From Burkholderiales bacterium (GTDB lineage Bacteria; Pseudomonadota; Gammaproteobacteria; Burkholderiales; SG8-39): 9,403 nucleotides of DNA. A model generated the notes under the pieces. It was not told where the DNA came from. It ran no database searches and saw only the letters and a list, made by a program, of their open reading frames with translations. This document shows, piece by piece, positions 1-6,119 of this stretch. The position numbers and the translations under genes were made by a program. The stretch's first letter is position 1. Every line of letters starts with the position of its first letter. Location: the NCBI GenBank assembly GCA_027457185.1, contig DAIDTN010000127.1:1-9403 (forward strand), read 5' to 3'.

Positions 1-471
1 TTGCGCGAGAAAATGGTTGCGATCAACCGCGTCACCAAGGTGGTGAAAGGCGGCCGCATCCTCAGCTTCGCCGCACTTACGGTAGTCGGCGACGGCGACG
101 GTGGTGTCGGCATGGGCAAAGGCAAGTCGCGCGAGGTCCCGGTGGCGGTGCAAAAGGCGATGGAAGAAGCGCGGCGCAAAATGTTCCGCGTCAGCCTGAA
201 GAACGGCACGCTGCACCATGCGGTGATGGGTCGCCACGGCGCGGCCAAGGTGTACATGCAGCCGGCATCAGAGGGCACGGGGATCATCGCGGGTGGCGCC
301 ATGCGCGCGGTGTTCGAGGTCATGGGCGTCACCAACGTGCTCGCCAAATGCATCGGCTCGGGCAGTCCTTACAACGTGGTGCGCGCCACTTTGCAGGGAT
401 TGAAATCCATGAACACGCCGTCCGAGATTGCCGCCAAGCGCGGCAAGTCGGTCGAAGAAATCACTGGTTGA
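1..471 (+). CDS. rpsE: 30S ribosomal protein S5 (5' partial)
   Basis: S5 is a small-subunit protein near the mRNA entry and decoding region, important for translational accuracy. The 156 visible codons match S5 from about residue 12 of the E. coli protein onward. The reading frame is open at base 1, so the true start lies upstream; the TTG at base 1 reads as the internal Leu of LREKM and is not a start. Visible hallmarks are the spectinomycin loop (VVKGGR, residues 14-19), the block from MQPASEGTGIIAGG (about 86-99), and the C-terminal AAKRGKSVEEI. One odd point is GDGDGGVG at residues 30-37, where family members usually have Arg or Lys in place of the second Gly of GG. The TGA stop overlaps the ribosome binding site of rpmD. 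Identity is certain; only the N-terminus is missing. Confidence 0.97.
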   Translation: MREKMVAINRVTKVVKGGRILSFAALTVVGDGDGGVGMGKGKSREVPVAVQKAMEEARRKMFRVSLKNGTLHHAVMGRHGAAKVYMQPASEGTGIIAGGAMRAVFEVMGVTNVLAKCIGSGSPYNVVRATLQGLKSMNTPSEIAAKRGKSVEEITG

Positions 472-479
472 GGGCAATC

Positions 480-662
480 ATGGCGGGCAAGAAACTTAAA
501 GTTACCCTGTTGAAAAGCGTGATTGGCTGCAAGGCGGCACACCGCGCCACGGTGCGCGGTCTGGGCCTGAAGCGCATCAACCACACCGTGGAATTACAGG
601 ATACCCCCGCGGTTCGCGGCATGATCAACAAGGTGTACTACCTGGTGAAGTGCGAGGCATAG
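480..662 (+). CDS. rpmD: 50S ribosomal protein L30
   Basis: This 60-residue protein is the bacterial short form of L30, a large-subunit protein. It begins MAGKKLKVTLLKS and carries the family core of GCKAAHRATVRGLGL followed by RINHTVELQDTPAVRGMINKV. The length is normal for the family (about 59-61). I chose the ATG at 480 because GAGGG at 470-474 sits five bases upstream and the protein aligns from its first residue. A longer in-frame reading back to 348 would run through rpsE and is not real. It lies eight bases after rpsE and ends immediately before the rplO ATG, so it is translationally coupled within the spc operon. Confidence 0.97.
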   Translation: MAGKKLKVTLLKSVIGCKAAHRATVRGLGLKRINHTVELQDTPAVRGMINKVYYLVKCEA

Positions 663-1313
663 ATGCAACTCAATTCGATCAAGCCTGCCGCAGGCGCTAA
701 ACGTCCGCGACGCCGCGTCGGTCGCGGCATCGGTTCGGGCCTGGGCAAGACTGCCGGACGTGGTCACAAAGGACAGAAGTCGCGTTCCGGCGGCTTTCAC
801 AAAGTCGGCTTCGAGGGCGGCCAGATGCCGCTGCAACGGCGTTTGCCCAAGCGCGGTTTCAATTCGCTTGCGCGCGGACTGACCGCCGAGGTGCGCCTGT
901 CCGACCTGCAAAAAATGCAGCTCGCAGCCATCGATCTCAAGGCGCTCAAGGCGGTCGGACTGGTACCGGAGGCAACCGAAGCCGTCAAGGTCATCCTGTC
1001 GGGCAAGCTCGAGCGCAAGGTCAGCCTGAGCGGACTGCGGGTCACCAAGGGTGCCCGGGCCGCAATCGAAGCGGCCGGCGGCAGTATCGCGCCGCTGGAA
1101 GTAAAAGCACCCGTAGGCAAGGGCAAGAAGGCCAAGGCCAGGGTTGAAGCCATTGCCAAGGCCAAAGCCAGGGCCGAGGCGCCCAAGGGCGTCAAAACCA
1201 AATCCGCGGACCAGGCGAAGGCCAAACCCAAGGCGCCTAAGGCGGCCAAGGGCGGCGCCGAACCCGCCGCCAAAGGCGCGTCAAAATCCAAGACAAAGGG
1301 CGAGAAGGCTTAA
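663..1313 (+). CDS. rplO: 50S ribosomal protein L15 with Lys/Ala-rich C-terminal extension
   Basis: L15 is a large-subunit assembly protein. The N-terminal basic, glycine-rich segment (GRGIGSGLGKTAGRGHKGQKS, residues about 20-40), the GGFHKVGFEGGQMPLQRRLPKRGF block (43-66), and the C-terminal L15 signature from KVILSG to IEAAGG (109-140) are all present. The usual bacterial protein is about 144-148 residues; this one is 216. Residues from about 149 on form a low-complexity tail built of AKA, PKA and KGG steps. In residues 151-216, Lys and Ala together make up 38 of 66 residues. The frame is continuous to the TAA at 1311-1313, ten bases before secY, so the tail is not an obvious frameshift artefact. 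The start abuts the rpmD stop, with GAGG at 654-657 as ribosome binding site. Confidence 0.95.
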   Translation: MQLNSIKPAAGAKRPRRRVGRGIGSGLGKTAGRGHKGQKSRSGGFHKVGFEGGQMPLQRRLPKRGFNSLARGLTAEVRLSDLQKMQLAAIDLKALKAVGLVPEATEAVKVILSGKLERKVSLSGLRVTKGARAAIEAAGGSIAPLEVKAPVGKGKKAKARVEAIAKAKARAEAPKGVKTKSADQAKAKPKAPKAAKGGAEPAAKGASKSKTKGEKA

Positions 1314-1323
1314 GCTCAGCGCA

Positions 1324-2649
1324 ATGGCTACCCACGCTCAAAATATCGGCAAGACCGGCAAGTACGGCGACCTGAAAAAGCGTCTGCTGTTCCTGCTCGG
1401 CGCCTTGGTCGTGTTCCGCATCGGCGCGCACATCCCGGTGCCGGGGATCGACCCGAACACGCTTGCCGAATTGTTCAAGTCGCAGCAGGGCGGTATCCTC
1501 GGCATGTTCAACATGTTCTCCGGCGGCGCCTTGTCGCGCTTCACCATCTTTGCGCTCGGAATCATGCCGTATATTTCGTCCTCGATCATCATCCAGCTGA
1601 TGACGACGGTGTCGCCACAGCTCGAGCAGTTGAAGAAGGAGGGCCAGTCGGGGCAGCGCAAGATCACGCAGTACACGCGATACGGGACGGTGTTCCTGGC
1701 GCTGTTTCAGGCGACCGGCATTTCCATCGCGCTCGAATCGCAGCCGGGCCTGGTGCTGGATCCGGGCCTCACGTTCCGCTTAGTCACCGTGACCACGCTG
1801 GTGACCGGCACCATGTTCCTGATGTGGCTGGGCGAGCAGATCACCGAACGCGGGTTGGGCAACGGCATTTCCATCATCATTTTCGCGGGCATTGCGGCGG
1901 GACTGCCCAACGCGGTCGGCGGCACCTTGGAGTTGGTGCGCACCGGCGCCATGCATCCGCTTACTGCGCTGCTGGTCGCGGCGGCGGTGGCGTTGGTGAC
2001 CTGGGCCGTGTGTTTCGTCGAGCGCGGCCAGCGCAAAATCCTGGTGAACTACGCCAAGAGGCAGGTTGGCAACAAGATCTACGGCGGCCAGGCCTCGCAC
2101 CTGCCGTTCAAGCTCAACATGGCTGGCGTGATCCCGCCTATTTTCGCGTCGAGCATCATCCTGTTCCCGGCGACTCTGGCCGGCTGGTTTGGCCGGAGCA
2201 AAAGTATGAGTTGGCTGAGCGACATCTCCAGCACGCTCTCGCCGGGCCAGCCGATATACGTGCTGCTTTATTCAGGCGCGATCATATTCTTCTGTTTTTT
2301 CTATACCGCGTTGCAATACAACCCCAAGGAAACCGCGGATAACCTGAAAAAAAGCGGCGCATTCGTACCCGGAATCCGTCCGGGCGATCAGACCGCGCGC
2401 TATCTCGAGAAGATCCTTACACGGCTTACCATGGCCGGCGCGGTGTATGTGACTCTGGTGTGCCTGTTGCCGGAGTTTCTGATTCTTAAATGGAATGTGC
2501 CGTTTTATTTCGGCGGTACCTCTCTGCTGATCATCGTGGTGGTAACCATGGATTTCATGTCGCAGGTACAGGCCTACATCATGTCGCACCAGTATGAAAG
2601 CCTGTTGAAGAAAGCCAATTTCAAGGGCGCAGGTTTCCCCACACGCTGA
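1324..2649 (+). CDS. secY: Protein translocase subunit SecY
   Basis: SecY is the channel-forming inner-membrane subunit of the SecYEG translocon. This 441-residue protein matches the usual length (E. coli 443). Visible landmarks are the first membrane segment (about 20-36), the plug-region motif GGILGMFNMFSGG (56-68), signature 1 GIMPYISSSIIIQLM (79-93), signature 2 LGEQITERGLGNGISIII (169-186), the VERGQRKILVNYAKRQ loop (232-247), and the C5-loop motif PGIRPG (349-354) containing the Arg important for SecA-driven export. It ends in the conserved YESLLKKANFKG. I chose the ATG at 1324 because the protein then aligns from residue 1; the frame is open back to 1144, but that stretch is a shadow of the rplO tail. 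No strong ribosome binding site precedes it, which suggests coupling to rplO ten bases upstream. Confidence 0.97.
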   Translation: MATHAQNIGKTGKYGDLKKRLLFLLGALVVFRIGAHIPVPGIDPNTLAELFKSQQGGILGMFNMFSGGALSRFTIFALGIMPYISSSIIIQLMTTVSPQLEQLKKEGQSGQRKITQYTRYGTVFLALFQATGISIALESQPGLVLDPGLTFRLVTVTTLVTGTMFLMWLGEQITERGLGNGISIIIFAGIAAGLPNAVGGTLELVRTGAMHPLTALLVAAAVALVTWAVCFVERGQRKILVNYAKRQVGNKIYGGQASHLPFKLNMAGVIPPIFASSIILFPATLAGWFGRSKSMSWLSDISSTLSPGQPIYVLLYSGAIIFFCFFYTALQYNPKETADNLKKSGAFVPGIRPGDQTARYLEKILTRLTMAGAVYVTLVCLLPEFLILKWNVPFYFGGTSLLIIVVVTMDFMSQVQAYIMSHQYESLLKKANFKGAGFPTR

Positions 2650-2867
2650 TGGCGAAAGAAGACGTTATCGAGATGCAGGGGGAGATAATGGAGAACCTCC
2701 CCAACGCGACCTTCAGGGTGAAGCTGGAAAATGGCCACATAGTGTTGGGACATATTTCGGGCAAGATGCGCATGCACTATATCCGTATCCTGCCGGGCGA
2801 CAAGGTGACGGTGGAATTGACGCCGTATGATTTGACAAGGGCGCGGATCGTTTTCCGCGCGAAGTAG
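2649..2867 (+). CDS. infA: Translation initiation factor IF-1
   Basis: IF-1 binds the 30S A site during initiation. This is a full 72-residue protein of the S1-like OB fold. It starts MAKEDVIEMQG and contains the conserved FRVKLENGH, HISGKMR, YIRILPGDKVTVELTPYDL and RIVFR segments. Its ATG at 2649 shares the A with the secY TGA (2647-2649), so translation is coupled to SecY. This placement between secY and rpmJ is common in betaproteobacteria, whereas E. coli keeps infA elsewhere. A 49-base gap (2868-2916) separates it from rpmJ; the gap shows only a short CCCG/CGGG hairpin (2868-2879). Confidence 0.97.
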   Translation: MAKEDVIEMQGEIMENLPNATFRVKLENGHIVLGHISGKMRMHYIRILPGDKVTVELTPYDLTRARIVFRAK

Positions 2868-2916
2868 CCCGAGTGCGGGTGTAACAGCGCGAACCGGGGC
2901 GGAGCAGGAGAGCACC

Positions 2917-3030
2917 ATGAAAGTACAGGCATCAGTGAAAAAGATGTGCCGCAACTGCAAGGTTATTCGCAGGAAGAGGGTGGTGCGCGTGATTTGCACC
3001 AACCCGCGGCATAAACAGCGTCAAGGTTAA
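2917..3030 (+). CDS. rpmJ: 50S ribosomal protein L36 (zinc-binding form)
   Basis: This 37-residue protein is the small large-subunit protein L36. It begins MKVQASVKKMCRNCKVIRRK and ends with an ICTNPRHKQRQG tail. Cys11, Cys14, Cys27 and His32 form the CCCH zinc ribbon, so this is the zinc-containing form and not the zinc-free paralogue that some bacteria use under zinc limitation. The start is fixed by AGGAG at 2906-2910, six bases upstream. It is the last gene of the spc operon, followed by 63 bases containing the likely alpha-operon promoter. Confidence 0.96.
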   Translation: MKVQASVKKMCRNCKVIRRKRVVRVICTNPRHKQRQG

Positions 3031-3034
3031 TTGG

Positions 3035-3064
3035 CTGGCACAGAGCATGATATCAAGCTATAAT
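3035..3064 (+). promoter_or_regulatory. Candidate sigma-70 promoter of the alpha operon
   Basis: A perfect TATAAT lies at 3059-3064, and CTGGCA at 3035-3040 matches four of six positions of a -35 box, with an 18-base spacer. It sits in the 63-base gap between rpmJ and rpsM, exactly where E. coli separates the spc and alpha operons. The predicted transcript start near 3071 leaves about 23 bases before the rpsM ATG. The elements are seen directly; promoter activity is inferred. Confidence 0.6.
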
Positions 3065-3093
3065 TACCGGTTTCGCATTCTTGGAGTGAGCTA

Positions 3094-3474
3094 ATGGCCC
3101 GAATTGCAGGCGTCAACATTCCAAACCACCAACACGCCGAAATTGCGTTGACTGCAATCTTTGGTATCGGGCGGGCGCGCGCGCAGGCAATCTGCGTTGC
3201 CGCCAAGGTCGGAACATCGTCCAAGATCAAAGACCTGTCGGACTCCGACATGGAACGCTTGCGCGAAGAGGTGGCCAAATTCACGGTCGAAGGCGACCTG
3301 CGACGCGAGGTATCGATGTCGATCAAGCGCCTGATGGACTTAGGCTGCTATCGCGGTTCGCGCCACCGCAAGGGTTTGCCGGTGCGCGGGCAGCGCACGC
3401 GTACCAATGCGCGTACGCGCAAGGGCCCGCGCAAGGCGGCGATCAAGATGAAATCCGCGGCGACCAAGACCTAA
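3094..3474 (+). CDS. rpsM: 30S ribosomal protein S13
   Basis: S13 sits in the head of the 30S subunit and contacts the 50S subunit and tRNA. The 126-residue protein opens MARIAGVNIPN, has the helix-two-turn-helix-like GIGRARAQAI region, then FTVEGDLRREVSMSIKRLMDLGCYRG and the basic RHRKGLPVRGQRT and NARTRKGPRKAA signature. It is about eight residues longer than the E. coli protein (118) at the C-terminus, ending KMKSAATKT. GGAG at 3083-3086 lies seven bases before the ATG. It is the first gene of the alpha operon. Confidence 0.97.
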   Translation: MARIAGVNIPNHQHAEIALTAIFGIGRARAQAICVAAKVGTSSKIKDLSDSDMERLREEVAKFTVEGDLRREVSMSIKRLMDLGCYRGSRHRKGLPVRGQRTRTNARTRKGPRKAAIKMKSAATKT

Positions 3475-3509
3475 GCCCCGCATCAACGGATACGTAGAGG
3501 AAAGCATAA

Positions 3510-3920
3510 ATGGCCAAACCCCCGAGCGCCGGCGCCACAGCAGCGGCGCGCGTACGCAAGAAGGTGAAGAAGAACGTTGCCGAAGGCATCGCGCATATCC
3601 ACGCGTCGTTCAACAACACCATTATTACCATCACCGACCGTCAGGGCAACGCGCTCTCGTGGGCAACTTCCGGCGCCGCCGGCTTCAAGGGTTCGCGCAA
3701 ATCGACGCCGTTCGCGGCGCAGATCGCCGCCGAGCAGGCAGGCAAGGCAGCGCAGGAATGCGGGGTGAAGAACGTCGAAGTGCGCATCAAGGGCCCCGGA
3801 CCCGGGCGCGAATCCGCGGTGCGCGCCCTGAACGCGATTGGATTGAAGATCACCAGCATCAGCGACGTGACGCCGGTGCCACACAACGGCTGCCGCCCGC
3901 CCAAGCGTCGGCGCATCTAA
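3510..3920 (+). CDS. rpsK: 30S ribosomal protein S11
   Basis: S11 lies on the platform of the 30S subunit near the mRNA exit and E site. The core is typical: GIAHIHASFNNTIITITDRQGNAL, then GSRKSTPFAAQIAAE, then the signature KGPGPGRESAVRALNAIGL and the C-terminal DVTPVPHNGCRPPKRRRI. At 136 residues it is about seven longer than E. coli S11, the extra being a small Ala/Gly/Pro-rich N-terminal stretch (PPSAGATAAAR). The ATG follows AGAGG at 3496-3500. It lies 35 bases after rpsM and 12 bases before rpsD. Confidence 0.97.
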   Translation: MAKPPSAGATAAARVRKKVKKNVAEGIAHIHASFNNTIITITDRQGNALSWATSGAAGFKGSRKSTPFAAQIAAEQAGKAAQECGVKNVEVRIKGPGPGRESAVRALNAIGLKITSISDVTPVPHNGCRPPKRRRI

Positions 3921-3932
3921 GGAGACTGGAAA

Positions 3933-4562
3933 GTGGCCCGCAACCTAGACCCCAAATGCCGCCAGTGCCGCCGCGAGGGCGAGAAACTGTTCCTCAAAGG
4001 CGAGAAGTGTTTTACTGACAAGTGCGCGGTCGAGCGCCGCGCCTATGCGCCGGGCCAGCACGGCCAGAAGAGCGGCCAACGCCTGTCCGACTACGGCAAG
4101 CAACTGCGCGAGAAGCAGAAAATTCGCCGCATCTACGGCATCCTCGAACGTCAGTTCCGCGGTATCTATGCGGTGGCTGCGCGGCAGAAAGGTATTACCG
4201 GCGAGAGCCTGCTGCAGTTGCTCGAATCGCGTTTGGACACGGTGTGCTTCCGCATGGGTTTCGGCGCTTCGCGCAATGAGGCGCGCCAGATCGTGCGCCA
4301 CAACGGCATTATGGTAAACGGCAGGCGCGTCAACATTCCCTCTTACCACGTGCGCACCGGCGATACGATCGAGGTGGCGGCAACGGCCAAGGACCAGCTG
4401 CGCATCAAGGGCGCATCCACGGCGGCAGCTTCGCGCGGCATACCCGAATGGCTGGAAGTCGATACCACTGCGATGAAGGGCACGTTCAAGGCCAAACCGC
4501 AGCGCACCGAGCTGCCTTCCACCATCAACGAGAGCCTGGTAGTCGAACTGTATTCCAAGTAA
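3933..4562 (+). CDS. rpsD: 30S ribosomal protein S4 (four-cysteine form)
   Basis: S4 is a primary 16S rRNA-binding protein that starts 30S assembly; in E. coli it also represses the alpha operon. The 209-residue protein has the N-terminal S4 domain with APGQHG and LSDYGKQLREKQKIRRIYGILERQF, the S4 RNA-binding domain around LESRLDTVCFRMGFGASRNEARQ and HNGIMVNGRRVNIPSY, and the typical end INESLVVELYSK. Cys9, Cys12, Cys26 and Cys31 make a CX2C-X13-CX4C set as in zinc-binding S4 of other bacteria; E. coli S4 keeps only Cys31. It begins with GTG at 3933, supported by AAGGAG at 3919-3924 eight bases upstream, overlapping the rpsK stop. Zinc binding is inferred from the motif. Confidence 0.96.
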   Translation: MARNLDPKCRQCRREGEKLFLKGEKCFTDKCAVERRAYAPGQHGQKSGQRLSDYGKQLREKQKIRRIYGILERQFRGIYAVAARQKGITGESLLQLLESRLDTVCFRMGFGASRNEARQIVRHNGIMVNGRRVNIPSYHVRTGDTIEVAATAKDQLRIKGASTAAASRGIPEWLEVDTTAMKGTFKAKPQRTELPSTINESLVVELYSK

Positions 4563-4589
4563 TCGTAAAAGCTTTCCAGAGGAACCTCC

Positions 4590-5573
4590 ATGCAAAGCAG
4601 TGGATTTCTGAAACCGCGTATCATCGATGTGCAGAGCATTGCTCCCAATCATGCCAAAGTGGTGATGGAGCCGTTCGAGCGGGGCTACGGTCACACACTG
4701 GGCAACGCGCTGCGGCGCGTACTCCTGTCCTCGATGCCGGGTTTCGCCCCGACCGAGGTGCAGATCTCCGGTGTGCTGCACGAGTATTCGACCATCGACG
4801 GCGTGCAGGAGGACGTGGTCGATATCCTGCTCAATCTGAAGGGCGTGGTACTGAAAGTGCACAACCGCACCGAAGCCCTGCTGACGCTGAAGAAAAAAGG
4901 CGAAGGCGCGGTGACCGCCGCCGACATCGAAGTTTCGCACGACGTGGAGATTATCAATCCCGAACACGTCATCGCCCACCTTTCGCCCGGCGGCAAGCTG
5001 GAGATGCAGATCAAGGTCGAGCGCGGCCGCGGCTATGAGCCCGGCAATCTGCGCGTGATGCCGGAAGAAACCAGGGGCATAGGCAAAATCATCCTCGACG
5101 CTTCGTTCTCGCCGGTGCGACGCGTCAGCTACGCGGTGGAGTCGGCGCGGGTGGAACAGCGCACCGACCTCGATAAGCTGATCATGGACATCGAGACCAA
5201 TGGCGTGGTCGAGCCGGAAGAGGCGATACGCTACGCCGCGCGCGTGCTGGTGGACCAGTTGTCGGTATTCGCGGCGCTCGAAGGCACGCCCATCGCGAGC
5301 GAGCCAGTCAAGGCGCCCCAGGTCGACCCCATTCTGCTACGCCCGGTGGACGACCTCGAACTTACGGTGCGTTCGGCCAACTGCCTGAAGGCAGAGAACA
5401 TCTATTATATCGGCGATCTGATTCAGCGCACCGAGACCGAACTGCTGAAGACGCCGAATCTGGGCCGCAAATCGCTCAACGAGATCAAGGAAGTGCTGGC
5501 GTCGCGCGGACTGACCCTGGGAATGAAGCTGGAGAACTGGCCGCCCGCCGGGCTGGAAGTCGCGCGCGTCTGA
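4590..5573 (+). CDS. rpoA: DNA-directed RNA polymerase subunit alpha
   Basis: RpoA dimerises to start RNA polymerase assembly and its C-terminal domain contacts UP elements and activators. The 327-residue protein has the N-terminal domain (about 1-230), with the assembly motif RGYGHTLGNALRRVLLSSMPG (31-51) and SPVRRVSYAVE (174-184). A linker (about 231-248) leads to the C-terminal domain with VRSANCLKAENI (260-271) and NLGRKSLNEIKEVL (290-303). Arg261, Asn264, Lys267, Gly292 and Lys294 correspond to the E. coli DNA-contact residues Arg265, Asn268, Lys271, Gly296 and Lys298. The start is set by AGAGGA at 4578-4583, six bases before the ATG. It follows rpsD by 27 bases. Confidence 0.98.
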   Translation: MQSSGFLKPRIIDVQSIAPNHAKVVMEPFERGYGHTLGNALRRVLLSSMPGFAPTEVQISGVLHEYSTIDGVQEDVVDILLNLKGVVLKVHNRTEALLTLKKKGEGAVTAADIEVSHDVEIINPEHVIAHLSPGGKLEMQIKVERGRGYEPGNLRVMPEETRGIGKIILDASFSPVRRVSYAVESARVEQRTDLDKLIMDIETNGVVEPEEAIRYAARVLVDQLSVFAALEGTPIASEPVKAPQVDPILLRPVDDLELTVRSANCLKAENIYYIGDLIQRTETELLKTPNLGRKSLNEIKEVLASRGLTLGMKLENWPPAGLEVARV

Positions 5574-5581
5574 GACGAGCC

Positions 5582-5603
5582 CGCCCGCGGCGAAACGCGG
5601 GCG
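5582..5603 (+). other. Perfect 8-bp GC hairpin downstream of rpoA
   Basis: CGCCCGCG at 5582-5589 pairs fully with CGCGGGCG at 5596-5603 around a six-base loop (GCGAAA). It lies eight bases after the rpoA stop and has no T-run after it, so it is unlikely to be a full intrinsic terminator. It could act as an RNA-stability or processing element, or as a weak attenuator before rplQ; the role is not known. Confidence 0.55.
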
Positions 5604-5612
5604 AGGAACATA

Positions 5613-5630
5613 GCCCCCCGGGATGGGGGC
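5613..5630 (+). other. Second GC hairpin upstream of rplQ
   Basis: GCCCCC at 5613-5618 pairs with GGGGGC at 5625-5630 around a six-base loop. It stands nine bases after the first hairpin and its 3' arm ends six bases before the GAAGAGG ribosome binding site of rplQ (5637-5643). It could affect rplQ initiation or protect the upstream message; neither is shown by sequence alone. Confidence 0.5.
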
Positions 5631-5650
5631 GGAACAGAAGAGGCAAGAAC

Positions 5651-6049
5651 ATGCGTCACCGCTTAGGACTGAGAAAGCTCAATGTAACCAGCAGCCACCG
5701 CCTGGCGATGCTGCGCAACATGACCAATTCGCTGCTGAAGCACGAGGTCATCACGACCACACTGCCCAAGGCGAAGGAGTTGCGCCGCGTGGTTGAACCG
5801 ATGATCACGCTGGGCAAGACCGCCACCGTCGCCAACCGTCGTCTGGCGTTCAACCGCCTGCGCGACCGCGACATGGTCACCAAATTATTCAACGAGCTGG
5901 GCCCGCGTTATGCCAAGAGGAGCGGCGGCTATCTACGCATCCTCAAGCACGGGTTCCGCCAGGGCGACAACGCGCCGATGGCGCTGGTTGAGCTTATGGA
6001 CCGTCCCGAGGCTGCGGAAGGTTCTGCCGCTGCGGAAGCCAAATCCTAA
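5651..6049 (+). CDS. rplQ: 50S ribosomal protein L17
   Basis: L17 is a large-subunit protein near the peptide exit tunnel. This 132-residue protein (E. coli 127) has the family N-terminus MRHRLGLRKLNVTSSHRLAM, followed by RNMTNSLLKHEVITTTLPKAKELRRVVEPMITLGK and the end motif GGYLRILKHGFRQGDNAPMALVELMDR. It finishes in a short Ala/Glu-rich tail (EAAEGSAAAEAKS), common in the family. It is the last gene of the alpha operon: 77 bases with two hairpins separate it from rpoA, and a strong terminator starts 19 bases after its stop. Confidence 0.97.
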   Translation: MRHRLGLRKLNVTSSHRLAMLRNMTNSLLKHEVITTTLPKAKELRRVVEPMITLGKTATVANRRLAFNRLRDRDMVTKLFNELGPRYAKRSGGYLRILKHGFRQGDNAPMALVELMDRPEAAEGSAAAEAKS

Positions 6050-6067
6050 GATTGCCTTTTCGCACTG

Positions 6068-6099
6068 AAAAAGCCGGCCGCGCGCCGGCTTTTTTATTT
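6068..6099 (+). terminator. Intrinsic terminator of the alpha operon
   Basis: AAAAAGCCGGC (6068-6078) pairs with GCCGGCTTTTT (6084-6094) around a five-base loop, giving an 11-bp stem. The T-rich tail reads TTTTTATTT from 6091. It stands 19 bases after the rplQ stop and matches the textbook rho-independent form. It separates the ribosomal cluster from the next gene. Confidence 0.93.
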
Positions 6100-6107
6100 G
6101 CCGGGGC

Positions 6108-6113
6108 TACAAT
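6108..6113 (+). promoter_or_regulatory. Candidate -10 element placed for a leaderless transcript
   Basis: TACAAT at 6108-6113 matches five of six bases of a -10 box. Start of transcription about seven bases further would fall on the A of the ATG at 6120. No ribosome binding site precedes that ATG. No good -35 box is visible: the expected position overlaps the terminator stem and T-run. Inference only. Confidence 0.4.
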
Positions 6114-6119
6114 GCGCGC

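Noticed and set aside
797..1291. A 164-codon minus-strand open frame opposite rplO
   Set aside because: Antisense to a repetitive GC-rich coding stretch; the Ala/Leu/Ser-rich product matches no family I know, and rplO is certain.
1144..1323. A 60-codon in-frame extension upstream of SecY
   Set aside because: It is an Arg/Pro-rich shadow of the rplO tail in another frame; SecY aligns from the ATG at 1324.
2868..2916. Terminator or promoter in the infA-rpmJ gap
   Set aside because: Only a 4-5-bp stem (CCCG/CGGG) is visible, without a T-run, and no -10-like element stands out.
3945..4979. A 344-codon minus-strand open frame opposite rpsD and rpoA
   Set aside because: It lies entirely over two certain genes; its His/Gln/Arg-rich composition is typical of shadow frames in GC-rich DNA.
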